Source: Mesobacillus zeae (lineage in GTDB: Bacteria > Bacillota > Bacilli > Bacillales > Cytobacillaceae). From it: a DNA stretch of 64,000 bases. The position numbers and the translations under genes were made by a program. The notes under the pieces are model-generated. The model saw nothing but the letters and a program-made list of their open reading frames with translations, ran no database searches and was not told the DNA's origin. The stretch lies in the NCBI RefSeq assembly GCF_003570705.1, contig NZ_QWVT01000019.1, positions 118,389 through 182,388 of the forward strand, read 5' to 3'. Of the stretch, positions 36,901 to 46,309 are shown piece after piece (position 1 is the first letter of the stretch; each line of letters starts with the position of its first letter).

Positions 36901-37261
36901 TGCCTAGTATCTCTCTGACTTTCTTAAGCAGTTCAACAGGGCTGAATGGTTTTTCCATAAAATAATCTACCCCGGACTTGAGAGCGCCTTCCTTTTCCGA
37001 TTGCTGGCTTTTGGCAGAGAGCATCAGGATGGCAGCATCCTTGTTTTGTCCGTCTTTTTTTATAGCCTCCGCCACCTCTGCCCCTGTATAGCAGGGCATC
37101 ATATAATCCAATATGATTAAATCATACTTATTGCTCTCTGAGAGGTGGAGCGCTTCTTGCCCATCTTCCGCCTCATCGATAACATAATCTTCGTCTTCGA
37201 AAATATCCGTAATCAGCATCCTTAATATTTCTTCATCCTCGGCCAATAAAATGTTATTCAC
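36893..37261 (-). CDS. Single-domain response regulator (receiver only)
   Basis: CheY-like protein of 122 residues: acidic pocket LLAEDEE, phospho-acceptor Asp in LIILDYMMP, the conserved Lys in FMEKPFSP. No output domain, so it is a phosphate shuttle or an allosteric partner. GGAGGGG precedes the ATG. It lies between the glycosidase-like gene and the hybrid kinase and overlaps both by 8 bp, implying co-translation and a direct part in the phosphorelay. Confidence 0.92.
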   Translation of the reverse strand: MNNILLAEDEEILRMLITDIFEDEDYVIDEAEDGQEALHLSESNKYDLIILDYMMPCYTGAEVAEAIKKDGQNKDAAILMLSAKSQQSEKEGALKSGVDYFMEKPFSPVELLKKVREILGND

Positions 37262-40200
37262 TTTTCCCCTCCTGGACGAAAGGCTCTCCGTATGCTTTTT
37301 TCATATAAACATACGACTTTTTAAGTCTCTCATGGGTTGTCGGCTGCTCCCATTCATCCCATGTATAATATAAGGGCCCACCCTTCTCGGTTTTCATTTC
37401 ATTCTCCACCGGGATGGTTTCTGAAAGTTTCCCATCCCGTACAGCTGCAATTTCCATGTTGATTCCCTCTGTTTTTTCGCTCCCCTGCAGCCCTTTCTTC
37501 CAAAGATCCCCCATGATTTCCTTTGTGCTGGGATCCTTGACATTCAGGAGCTGCCACGGAATACGGCCTTCTATCAAACGCTTGTCTTTGCTAAGGCATA
37601 TATCCGCAAGGGAATCGAATTGGGGGCTTGATGGATTGGCATTTCCAAACCTCATCCTGCCAGTTTCATAAGACTGAAATGGCAAAGTCTCTTTGTTCTT
37701 TGGCAAATATACTGCTTTATTCAGCGCGAGCTTGATAGGATGGAATATCCCATTGCCTTTTTTTCGCGCATACTCCTTTTCTGGAATCATTTTCAGTATA
37801 TTTCCATATTGGAAATAAAAAGGATCATAATAGCTGTCCACCATTAATCTCGATGTTTGATTCCCTGTGAGTTCAAGCTTGAAGTCTATTCCCAAATCGG
37901 TAGAGGCTTGCACTCCTTTTTCCAGTTCAAAGTGATGCTGCCCCTGCTCATCGGCTATATCCATCAGGAGATAAAGATGGTCTGTATCCCAGTCTGCCGG
38001 TTCATTCAATTCGAGCATATAATACAGATAGCCTTCATCAGAAGTAAAGTAGACGTCTTTAACAAAGCCCTTTTTTGATTTAAAGGCTGGCTTTGCCTTC
38101 TTTTTATCCCAATCTTCACGGTTGCCATCAACCCGCAGTTCCGAGCCCCTCCTGCCAGGTTCGAAGCTTAAGAGCCCAAAGTTCTGCTCGTTTGTCTGCA
38201 CATTTGGCCAATATGGCCTCCGGTCTGGATTATCATAATCCATTGTATTCCAGGTCCTTTTAAACCACTCATCCTGCCATGTAAACACCATTCCTCCGGC
38301 ACCGCCTTCGGACAGGATTGACTTGAATAGCTTCACATTAATCCTTCCCTGCTCATCCTCCGACAAGTTTCCCTGGTTCATGCCTGAATGATTTTCGTGT
38401 GTCATCCCCCTTGAGGCAGGGACGCCAAACTCAGCTACCACGAGCGGCATGCGGTGCGCAGAGATTAAGTCGTGCAAATAACCGGCATAATGATTCTTTT
38501 TCCCTTCTTTATCCATATAATCAGTATACTTCTTCTCATAATGAAGTGAATCAGGGTAATAAGGGTACACATGGTATGATGCAAACAGCCCTGCACCAAA
38601 TTGACTGGTATTTTTAATGTGATTAGGATTTACTGTGGCTAAATCTTCTTTTTCAAGTGGTTCATTTGGGTGCTCCAGCAAGTCCGTTGTCACCCAATTG
38701 GTAAAACTCATTGTGTGCTGCCAATTGTATTGTTTGGTCTCGTAGGCGGCTGTGTAATCCATCATTTCCGTGATCCAGCTCTCAAAGGGGGATGCCTGCT
38801 CTGTGGCCATAAAATATTCTCCTTTATATGGCCTCATTCCCTTATGAAGCATATCAGTGTTGCTTACTACTTCGGGATCCCATTCAATCCCGATAATAAA
38901 TCCAAGGACGTACTGTGAAATGTCATGAGCATACTTCCCCGACGCATGCCCGCGAACTGGGGCAATTTCAGCATTGCCATGGATAATATCGATCATTTGC
39001 CGAATTTCCCTCTTGAAGTCAGCCTGAGTTCCCTCTGAATAGGCATCCTCGGCTTCCACCAGCATTTCTTCATTTACCCAGGCGCCATGGAATAAATAGA
39101 GGGGGTGTTCGGCCGTCTGATTATACTCGTAAAAAGCCTCATAAAATTCTGGCGGATGCAATGTATAGATTCTGAGGGAGTTTGCATTCATTGCTCCGAT
39201 TGCCTTCAGCCAGCGTAAATACTCATCTTTCGTGATGGCAGTTTCACCGGGGAAGTACCCTGGCTTCCCTATCCCCATATTGACACCCTTGATTGTGATA
39301 TCCTGCCATTTTCCATCTTTCAAAACCTGTATCTTGTTTTTATCCGTCCTGCCATTATAGGAAATACCATTTCGATTCGACACTTCGGCAGAACTGCTCT
39401 TAACCTTTCCATGCATGCCTTTATTAAGAATTTCTTTCATCATCGGGACATATGTGTTCCAATAAAAAGAATTTTTAGCTGAAAAATTCCTTTTCCAGTC
39501 CGTGAGGCCCTTCGTTTGGTAGAGGCCGGGAACCTCTGCTTCATCCGCATAATCTCCTGCAAAATAATAGGCAGAGTAACGCGCATTATGGTGGCGGATG
39601 ACTGCAGGGAAGCTCTCCGGAATTCCATACCCCGCCAGTTTCTCCTTTCCCTTCTGATTGAGAGGAAGGCGATATGTAGCAAGCACTTCTTCTTCGTTCC
39701 GTGCAGAAACAATATCAAACCAGTATTGGTACTGTGACAAGTAGCTTTCGCGAAAAAATTTATCTCCGGGTTTCGTCAGACTGAAGCTTGCACCATCTTT
39801 ATCGGAAAGCTCCTGATCCGAAACAACGGCAATATAATCATCCTGGTTGACAAAAATAAAGCCGGCTCCTGTAAAGTTCCACTTTCCGCTTTCCTTCGTA
39901 TATTGGTCTTTGATCCACAAGGGCACTTCCCTGCTGCCTAAATCCTGGAAAAATCGGCCGTTCCAACCGCTCCAGTCAATATTATGAATGTTGGAAATCC
40001 CATTCCGGACAGTCTCTGCTGTGGGACTTCCAAATGTATTGAATTCGGAGATAATTGTTTTTCCTCCTTTGTTAAGGGCAGCTTGGACCTTTTCCACATC
40101 TTTTTGCTTAAGCCCGCCGTATAGTAATTCAGACCTTTCTCCTTTTGGGTTCTGTCCCTCATACTCTTCCTTGTATACACCATACTGGTCGGCAAAATAA

Positions 40201-40520
40201 AACAGGTCATATTCCGCCAGGCTGCCAGTCAGTTCGTCTACCCTGTAGCCGCTATTCTTTTCTGGCTTAAATCCGATATAGTCGTTAGCGGCAGAATAAG
40301 ACGAACCATCCGTCTTTACATATTTTTCATTGTTCAGTATCCATGTCAGTCCCTTATGTTCTCGATATGAGCGATCCGGGACGGTTTTATCAAAAATCAA
40401 TACATCGAGCTTGCTGGAAGCCTTCAGTTGCCATAGCCAAAAAGGGCTCGTGATGGCGATCAGGAACAAAAGGACAAACGCCCAGACAATCCACTTGGGC
40501 CTGTCATACAAATTTTTCAT
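37254..40520 (-). CDS. Large membrane-anchored glycosidase-like protein
   Basis: Protein of 1088 residues with an N-terminal membrane anchor (about 11-30) and the rest outside the cell. Residues about 35-300 form an unfamiliar domain, perhaps a ThuA or amidotransferase-like flavodoxin fold. Residues about 400-800 look like a TIM-barrel glycoside hydrolase (IKGVNMGIGKPGYFPGE, then NANSLRIYTL and the strand VVAEFGVPASRG, where the Glu may be the nucleophile). Residues about 820-1080 look like a beta-sandwich, possibly carbohydrate-binding. The role, polysaccharide trimming or modification, is inferred from the adjacent synthase. ORF starts with AAAGGTG seven bases before the ATG and overlaps the next gene. 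Confidence 0.75.
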   Translation of the reverse strand: MKNLYDRPKWIVWAFVLLFLIAITSPFWLWQLKASSKLDVLIFDKTVPDRSYREHKGLTWILNNEKYVKTDGSSYSAANDYIGFKPEKNSGYRVDELTGSLAEYDLFYFADQYGVYKEEYEGQNPKGERSELLYGGLKQKDVEKVQAALNKGGKTIISEFNTFGSPTAETVRNGISNIHNIDWSGWNGRFFQDLGSREVPLWIKDQYTKESGKWNFTGAGFIFVNQDDYIAVVSDQELSDKDGASFSLTKPGDKFFRESYLSQYQYWFDIVSARNEEEVLATYRLPLNQKGKEKLAGYGIPESFPAVIRHHNARYSAYYFAGDYADEAEVPGLYQTKGLTDWKRNFSAKNSFYWNTYVPMMKEILNKGMHGKVKSSSAEVSNRNGISYNGRTDKNKIQVLKDGKWQDITIKGVNMGIGKPGYFPGETAITKDEYLRWLKAIGAMNANSLRIYTLHPPEFYEAFYEYNQTAEHPLYLFHGAWVNEEMLVEAEDAYSEGTQADFKREIRQMIDIIHGNAEIAPVRGHASGKYAHDISQYVLGFIIGIEWDPEVVSNTDMLHKGMRPYKGEYFMATEQASPFESWITEMMDYTAAYETKQYNWQHTMSFTNWVTTDLLEHPNEPLEKEDLATVNPNHIKNTSQFGAGLFASYHVYPYYPDSLHYEKKYTDYMDKEGKKNHYAGYLHDLISAHRMPLVVAEFGVPASRGMTHENHSGMNQGNLSEDEQGRINVKLFKSILSEGGAGGMVFTWQDEWFKRTWNTMDYDNPDRRPYWPNVQTNEQNFGLLSFEPGRRGSELRVDGNREDWDKKKAKPAFKSKKGFVKDVYFTSDEGYLYYMLELNEPADWDTDHLYLLMDIADEQGQHHFELEKGVQASTDLGIDFKLELTGNQTSRLMVDSYYDPFYFQYGNILKMIPEKEYARKKGNGIFHPIKLALNKAVYLPKNKETLPFQSYETGRMRFGNANPSSPQFDSLADICLSKDKRLIEGRIPWQLLNVKDPSTKEIMGDLWKKGLQGSEKTEGINMEIAAVRDGKLSETIPVENEMKTEKGGPLYYTWDEWEQPTTHERLKKSYVYMKKAYGEPFVQEGKSE

Positions 40521-41926
40521 TGAGACACACCTTTTCTTTTCATTTCGCCCCAGCTTCTATCTCTTCTAACCATCTGCCATATTCCCTGGCAGCGCCAAAA
40601 AACGGTCATCGGCCTATACCAGATGGTTTCTGTGAGGGAGTAGAGGAACAGCTTTGCTAAATCCTTAATTGTCGGATACTTCCTTAAGCTCCATTCCTCA
40701 AGCAGAATGGCCAGGGCAGAGAAAAGGGAACCATATAAGCATGACAGCAAAAAAATCAAGATAGCAAACTCAAGATAAATGCCGCCAAGGAAGATTGATA
40801 CCAGGACATACAAGTATCCAAGGAGTTCAACAATCGGCCCAAAAAACTCTACAATCCAAAAGTATGGAAAAGAAATAAGCCCAATCGAGCCATACTTATA
40901 GTTAAAAGTCAGCCTTCGATGAGCCCATAGGCTCTCGAATAAGCCTCTGTGCCATCTTCGTCTCTGCCTTCCGAGGAATTTAATGCTATCCGGAACCTCT
41001 GTCCAACAGACAGGATCCGGAACGTAAACGATACTTTTTTTGACTCCCCTATCCCTGATAAGCCTGTGGATACGGACAACAAGCTCCATATCCTCCCCGA
41101 CTGTATCTGTTTTATATCCGCCCGCTTCAATCACCCAGTACTTTGAAAAAACGCCAAATGCACCTGAAATAATTAAAAGCAGGTTATGCCTGCTTAGTCC
41201 GATTCTTCCCATGAGGAAAGCCCGCAAATACTCAATGACCTGCATAATTACCAGCGGGTTGTCTGAAAGGCCGATAGAAATGATATTTCCGTCCTTAATT
41301 TTACATCCGTTCGCTATCCTGATGCTCCCCCCGGATGCAATGACTTCCTCATTCGAATCAATGATTGGTTTCATCACTTTTACAAAAGCGTCACGTTCAA
41401 GTACTGAGTCACCATCAAGCGAGCAGACATAAGGGTAGTTGGAAAAGTTCAACCCAGCATTAAGAGCATCAGCCTTCCCGCCATTTTCTTTGTCTATCAG
41501 AAACAGGTGAGGAAGCCTGGCAGATTGATATACCTTTTTGACAGGCTTTGAATCTACCTGCTTCCGGATGACCTTCTGTATTTCCCGCATTTCATATTGA
41601 TCTACCATTTTTTCAAGAGTACTGTCGGTCGATCCGTCATTTACCACCACAATCTCAAAGGTTGAATAATTGATGCTAAGCAGGGAACGGACGCTCTGGA
41701 TAATCCCCGCTTCTTCGTTAAAGGCTGGTACAATGATCGATACAGGCTTTGTATAAATATCCTCCAAATAATCCTCATAAGTCCTTTTTCTGTCTAGTTT
41801 ATATTCCCTTCTGAGCTGAATGACTGAAAACAGCATGACAATGGAGTAAAAGATAATGACAACAGCCATATAAACAACAATAAACCAGGAAAAATAACGT
41901 CCTGCCTGTAACATAAACTCACCCAT
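40517..41926 (-). CDS. Processive family-2 glycosyltransferase
   Basis: Membrane synthase of 469 residues with one N-terminal segment, a cytosolic GT-A domain (about 60-290) and three to four C-terminal segments (about 340-420). The processive GT2 motifs are all there: VPAFNEEAGI and VVVNDGSTDS, D171-G-D173, GED at 277-279, and Q321-R-R-R-W325. That pattern is shared with cellulose, hyaluronan and poly-N-acetylglucosamine synthases; the sugar is unknown. No PilZ domain was found at the C-terminus. It overlaps the HEAT gene by 8 bp and the glycosidase-like gene by 4 bp. Confidence 0.9.
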   Translation of the reverse strand: MGEFMLQAGRYFSWFIVVYMAVVIIFYSIVMLFSVIQLRREYKLDRKRTYEDYLEDIYTKPVSIIVPAFNEEAGIIQSVRSLLSINYSTFEIVVVNDGSTDSTLEKMVDQYEMREIQKVIRKQVDSKPVKKVYQSARLPHLFLIDKENGGKADALNAGLNFSNYPYVCSLDGDSVLERDAFVKVMKPIIDSNEEVIASGGSIRIANGCKIKDGNIISIGLSDNPLVIMQVIEYLRAFLMGRIGLSRHNLLLIISGAFGVFSKYWVIEAGGYKTDTVGEDMELVVRIHRLIRDRGVKKSIVYVPDPVCWTEVPDSIKFLGRQRRRWHRGLFESLWAHRRLTFNYKYGSIGLISFPYFWIVEFFGPIVELLGYLYVLVSIFLGGIYLEFAILIFLLSCLYGSLFSALAILLEEWSLRKYPTIKDLAKLFLYSLTETIWYRPMTVFWRCQGIWQMVRRDRSWGEMKRKGVSQ

Positions 41927-42968
41927 AATTGAACAGCCTCCGATTCAGGCACTCCCATGCCATATCCCGTGCAAACGCATCATCTGTTTCTTCCATGACT
42001 CTTGATAAAACAGACGCTCCTTCGCGGAACATCATGATTGACTGGCCAGCCTGGGAACGGACCCACCAGACCCGGTCATGAAGAAGGTCAGTCAGCTGAT
42101 TGAGGCCCTTCTGTTCCTGCAGGATGCCAATCAGCCTTGCAGCGAGCATCCTTTCCTGCCAGTCAGCCGATTGCAGCAAGGGCAGATAGTTTTCTGAAGA
42201 ACTGACATAGCCAATGGAAGCAACTGCTTTCAAGGCTCTCAGCCTGGCCTCTCCCCTCGAGGCTTCAAATATATTTTCACAAAAACCAAGATAGCTTATT
42301 TCTTTCCTGAAGCTTATAATATCAAGAATTGCTAGCTGCACTTCATTCGGAAAAACTAAGAAATTCTCCACGAATTTTGCGAATAGGCTTTGATCAAGCC
42401 TTGAAAACATGTTCCTGTATTCCAGGCACGAAAAATTGCTGTAATGTGTCATCAGCAATTCAGATAAATCAGCGTATTGAAGGGACGCGAGTATATTCAA
42501 GCATTGAACCTGTTCATCCCTTGTCAATTTCCTCCTGCGCAAATATTCCAAAATGTCATCTTCCAATCCAGAAAGATGAAAATCTTCTATATGGTAAAGG
42601 GCATTCAGCCGCTGAGACCATTTCCGATCCCTTAACTTTTCCCGGTAGTGAGAAGCAAGATAGAGTTCGGCAAAGCTACTGATATTTGCTTTCTCTTCCT
42701 CCCCCTCCAAAATTCCCGAGTAATGGACAAGCAGTTCCTCGCTTGCCGCCCTTCCATCATTTGTTTTCAAATCCAGGCCGTTCGGGAGATTGCCATCCAT
42801 TACATACTGGAATAAAATAGGCTCGATGCTTCCTTTATATTTTTCAATCCTGGCCCTCCTCCGGTTTTCAACCGCCTTTCTCACAACCAGATACAAGAGG
42901 AGCAGCAATAAAACAGACAGCAAAAAAGCGGCAAGCCCGCCCAAAAAGACAATCTCATTTCCTACCAT
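41919..42968 (-). CDS. Membrane-anchored HEAT-repeat protein
   Basis: Protein of 349 residues: an N-terminal membrane segment (about 7-30), a basic linker (KAVENRRRARIEKYKG) and then helical pairs over about 90-340, of the HEAT type (for example LLQSADWQERMLAARLIGIL and LTDLLHDRVWWVRSQAGQSI). HEAT arrays usually bind proteins, so it may hold the cyclase and synthase together; that is inference. The ribosome binding site AAGGAT is 8 bp before the ATG. Confidence 0.8.
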   Translation of the reverse strand: MVGNEIVFLGGLAAFLLSVLLLLLLYLVVRKAVENRRRARIEKYKGSIEPILFQYVMDGNLPNGLDLKTNDGRAASEELLVHYSGILEGEEEKANISSFAELYLASHYREKLRDRKWSQRLNALYHIEDFHLSGLEDDILEYLRRRKLTRDEQVQCLNILASLQYADLSELLMTHYSNFSCLEYRNMFSRLDQSLFAKFVENFLVFPNEVQLAILDIISFRKEISYLGFCENIFEASRGEARLRALKAVASIGYVSSSENYLPLLQSADWQERMLAARLIGILQEQKGLNQLTDLLHDRVWWVRSQAGQSIMMFREGASVLSRVMEETDDAFARDMAWECLNRRLFNYG

Positions 42969-42969
42969 G

Positions 42970-44586
42970 TTAAAACATCCTTTTAATCAGCCTTTGTATC
43001 CGTGCCTCAAGTTCTTTTATGCTGAACGGTTTTGTAACGTAATCATCTGCGCCCAACTGCAGTGCCCGCGAGATATCACTCTCGCTTTTTCTCCCAGTCA
43101 GCATCAGGACATGTACATGTTTTGAAACTTCCATCCTTTTCACTTTTTGGAGAACTTCAATGCCATCCATGACAGGCATAATTCCATCAAGAATTAAAAA
43201 ATGTTTTCCGGCTTCCTGCAGTTTCCCGGAGTTAAGGAATGCCTGGCCATCCTCAAACGAATCCACATTCAGTTCAAGCTCGGAAAACTCCATATTTTCA
43301 AGTATTTTTGTCAGGATGGCCCTGATGATGGCGTCGTCATCAATTACTGACACATACAGCTTTTTCTTTTGCTCAGGATGAACAACGTGGACACACTCCA
43401 CCCTTGCCCGTCCGTTCTTCTTGGCTGTATATAATGCCTGATCGGCAGAATTCAAAATTCCCTGGCTGTCATCTGAAACGCCGTCTGCCATATAGACGCC
43501 CGCCGAAAAAGTAATCTTAAAGGTTTCCCCATTTTCCTGAAACTGTTTCGATGAATACTCCTCCAAAAGCCGCGTGAGGATTGAAGCTGCGACAGATCCT
43601 GATGTCCTTGGAAACAGGATCGCAAATTCCTCCCCTCCGTATCTAAAAACCATATCCGTGCTTCTTACACTTTTTTTCAGGAAACCTGAAAACTCCGCCA
43701 ATACACGGTCGCCGGCTGCATGGCCATAGGTATCGTTCACGTGTTTGAAGTGGTCGATATCAAGCATTGCTAGTGCGAAAGGGTTTCCTGTACGTTTGCG
43801 TTCCTTAATTTGCCGCTCAAGCGTTTCATCAAAGAATCTTCTATTATACACCTTTGTCAGTTCATCCTTGAGCACTGACTGGTCAAAAAGTTTTTTTCGC
43901 TGAAGCTGGCGTTCTACCCTTATAAAAAACTCCTCAAAATCGAATGGTTTTTCGATGAAGTCATCCGCCCCCAGCGTGTATGCCTTCTTTCGAAGCTCAG
44001 AACAATTTTCGGAACTAATCATGATTGTTGGGATAAAACGTTTGTTGGAATTCAGCTGAAACTCTTCAAGCAGTTGAAACCCTTGTTTAACAGGCAGATG
44101 GATATCCGCTATTAAACAATCCGGCAAATGGTCATAATAGCTCTCAACGGCTTTTTCCAGTTTGGTACTCGCGATAACCATCCACCCTTTTTCTTCCATT
44201 TCTTCTTTTAGGAGGACAAGCATGGAAACATCCTTGTCAATGATTTGGATAAGGGGTGCATTTTCTCCCGGGCCGTACCTCTCTTTACCAGGTACTTCCT
44301 CTTGAAAATGTTCAAATTGATACGTCAGGCTCACCATATCATATAGAAAATCTTTTAGTTCCTGGCGGTCCCAGTACAGATTCGCACGTTCTTCGCTCAT
44401 TTTAAGCAATAGTGATGATACATGGAGCAATCCTCCAAGACCAATTGTACCTGCTGTTCCTTTTACTGAATGTAGGAAAGCGTGTACTTCTTCATTCGGA
44501 ATCCTATCCCGCGAATCTTCAAACCATTGCGTCATCTTCTCTTTAATTTTGTAGAACAACATCCTCTTATATTTTTCCATTGCCAA
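42970..44586 (-). CDS. HPt-REC-GGDEF-REC diguanylate cyclase
   Basis: Soluble protein of 538 residues. An HPt domain (about 10-95) has its phosphorylatable H39 in FLHSVKGTAGTIGL. REC1 (about 112-230) has D161 in IADIHLP. The GGDEF domain (about 240-400) has active-site G317-G-E-E-F321 and an RxxD inhibitory site, R308-S-T-D311, five residues before it. REC2 (about 410-535) has D467 in LILDGIMP. So it can both receive phosphate from a hybrid kinase and, by family rules, make c-di-GMP with product inhibition. The start is TTG 44586, seven bases after GGAG. It is the first gene of the operon. Confidence 0.93.
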   Translation of the reverse strand: MAMEKYKRMLFYKIKEKMTQWFEDSRDRIPNEEVHAFLHSVKGTAGTIGLGGLLHVSSLLLKMSEERANLYWDRQELKDFLYDMVSLTYQFEHFQEEVPGKERYGPGENAPLIQIIDKDVSMLVLLKEEMEEKGWMVIASTKLEKAVESYYDHLPDCLIADIHLPVKQGFQLLEEFQLNSNKRFIPTIMISSENCSELRKKAYTLGADDFIEKPFDFEEFFIRVERQLQRKKLFDQSVLKDELTKVYNRRFFDETLERQIKERKRTGNPFALAMLDIDHFKHVNDTYGHAAGDRVLAEFSGFLKKSVRSTDMVFRYGGEEFAILFPRTSGSVAASILTRLLEEYSSKQFQENGETFKITFSAGVYMADGVSDDSQGILNSADQALYTAKKNGRARVECVHVVHPEQKKKLYVSVIDDDAIIRAILTKILENMEFSELELNVDSFEDGQAFLNSGKLQEAGKHFLILDGIMPVMDGIEVLQKVKRMEVSKHVHVLMLTGRKSESDISRALQLGADDYVTKPFSIKELEARIQRLIKRMF

Positions 44587-44915
44587 ATATCCACTCCGTC
44601 CAGATTCCTGCTCTGATGAAGAATCAGAGCAAACGCTCCTGAAATCTCAATCACTTTCCATCATCTAAATTTTGATGGCCGATTTTCCCTTGCAAAATAC
44701 TTTCTTTATTAATAATAAGTTTAATCTGAAGACAAGTGATTAACAATAGAATATAGTGGTAACTAGTACATTTGGTATAGGGTACTGGGTAATTTTTTAA
44801 TAATTGTGCGTTATTTGTCAGAATTAGTCGAATATTTTCTTGTGGCATAACATTGAACAGAGAATTTTGTCCGTTATACAATAGGAGTACCACAAAAGAG
44901 AGAATGAGGAAAATA
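44587..44915. other. Divergent promoter region between the c-di-GMP operon and the KinB-like gene
   Basis: AT-rich, no credible gene; a short minus-strand frame at 44651-44944 is not supported. A GTCGAA-containing site near 44828 weakly resembles a Spo0A box. No reliable promoter pair for either direction. Confidence 0.35.
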
Positions 44916-46181
44916 ATGGGCCTATTTAAGGATTTGCTGTTCAACCTGCTGTTTATCTTATTTTCTGCCCTTGCCTGCCAGCTTTTTGTAATTGACCGGT
45001 TGAGCCATATCCTTATGCGCCATTACAAAATCCTGATCATCGGCATATCAGGGCTCCAGGTTATATTCTGTATCACCTTTTCGTACAGGGAAACGAATCA
45101 ATTCATCTTCGACTTAAGGCTGATCCCTGTTGTCCTCGGAGGATTGTATGGTGGACCGGCTGCAAGCTACTGTTTGTTTATCATTGTCCTTCTTGCCCGG
45201 CTTCCATATGGAGGGCATGGTTTTTGGGTAACCTTCGTCTGTATGTTCGGCATTACTCTTCTCGTTTCCCTGCTCTCAAATACATACCGCTCACAAAACC
45301 TGCGGCGAAAGCTTGCCTTGGCCGCAGGTCTGGCTGTACTTTATTCTTTTTCAGTTTTCTTCTTGAAGAACTGGCTGGCAGACCAGCCTTCTAATTGGAA
45401 TTTTGTAGGGATATATATAGTCACTCTGCTTGCTGGCATTATGATTATCATTTATTTAATCGAGCTGGTACGCCAGAACGAACTTCTTCGCTCCGCTGTT
45501 CTCAAGTCCGAGAAATCCGAGATGGTCTCGCAGCTTGCAGCAAGCCTAAGCCATGAGGTACGCAACCCACTAACGGTAACAAGGGGGTTCCTGCAAATGT
45601 TAAAGGAACCTTCCCTTGATGGCAGAAAAAAAGAATTCTACCTCGATACCGCGATTGATGAGCTTGACCGGGCAGAAAGTATCATTAAAGAGTACCTGAT
45701 GTTTTCCAAGCCAAAGACAGACAGCCTTTCGGCAATATCGATAAAATCGGAAATAGTTAAGCTGCTTGATTTACTGGAGCCATACGCTAACAATTTTTCA
45801 GTAAAAATTCAGACCTTGCTTGAAGACGATCTCTTCGTCAGCGGAGAGGCGACCAAATTTCAGCAGTGCCTGCTGAATATCCTTAAAAACTGCATTGAGG
45901 CGATGCCCAATGGAGGTAACCTATCGATAGAATCATTCAAGTCAGGATCATATGCTTCGGTTCACATTAAGGATACCGGGATTGGGATGACGCCAAGCCA
46001 GGTTGCAAGATTGGGAGAGCCCTATTTCTCTACCAAACATGATAAAGGGACTGGCCTTGGCATGGTGGTTGTTTTTAAAATCATCCAGGAAATGGGCGGG
46101 ACAATGGAAACACATAGTAACATTCATAAAGGTACCGAATTTATCCTTAAGCTTCCGCGGGAAAAGTTTAAGTCTATATAA
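44916..46181 (+). CDS. KinB-like sporulation sensor histidine kinase
   Basis: Membrane kinase of 421 residues with six N-terminal segments (5TM-LYT like), a HisKA domain with SLSHEVRNPLTVTRGFLQML and an HATPase domain (NILKNCIEAMPNGG, DTGIGM, GTGLGMVVVF). The layout and sequence resemble B. subtilis KinB, an orphan kinase that feeds Spo0F in the sporulation phosphorelay. ATG 44916 follows GAGG by six bases; the longer frame to 44853 has no ribosome binding site. It is divergent from the c-di-GMP operon and has no paired response regulator. Confidence 0.85.
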   Translation: MGLFKDLLFNLLFILFSALACQLFVIDRLSHILMRHYKILIIGISGLQVIFCITFSYRETNQFIFDLRLIPVVLGGLYGGPAASYCLFIIVLLARLPYGGHGFWVTFVCMFGITLLVSLLSNTYRSQNLRRKLALAAGLAVLYSFSVFFLKNWLADQPSNWNFVGIYIVTLLAGIMIIIYLIELVRQNELLRSAVLKSEKSEMVSQLAASLSHEVRNPLTVTRGFLQMLKEPSLDGRKKEFYLDTAIDELDRAESIIKEYLMFSKPKTDSLSAISIKSEIVKLLDLLEPYANNFSVKIQTLLEDDLFVSGEATKFQQCLLNILKNCIEAMPNGGNLSIESFKSGSYASVHIKDTGIGMTPSQVARLGEPYFSTKHDKGTGLGMVVVFKIIQEMGGTMETHSNIHKGTEFILKLPREKFKSI

Positions 46182-46223
46182 GTATTTACACCTCATAGTA
46201 AAAAAGTTGTTTCCCGCGACTTA

Positions 46224-46253
46224 AAAAGCCGCACTCACAAGAGTGCGGCTTTT
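46224..46253. terminator. Bidirectional terminator between the KinB-like gene and the YtvI-like gene
   Basis: 13-bp perfect stem AAAAGCCGCACTC / GAGTGCGGCTTTT, arms 46224-46236 and 46241-46253. Confidence 0.9.
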
Positions 46254-46309
46254 GATTAAACTGGAATTCTTTACCACTTTGGACTATCTCCTTGAGGAAA
46301 ATTGCAGCC

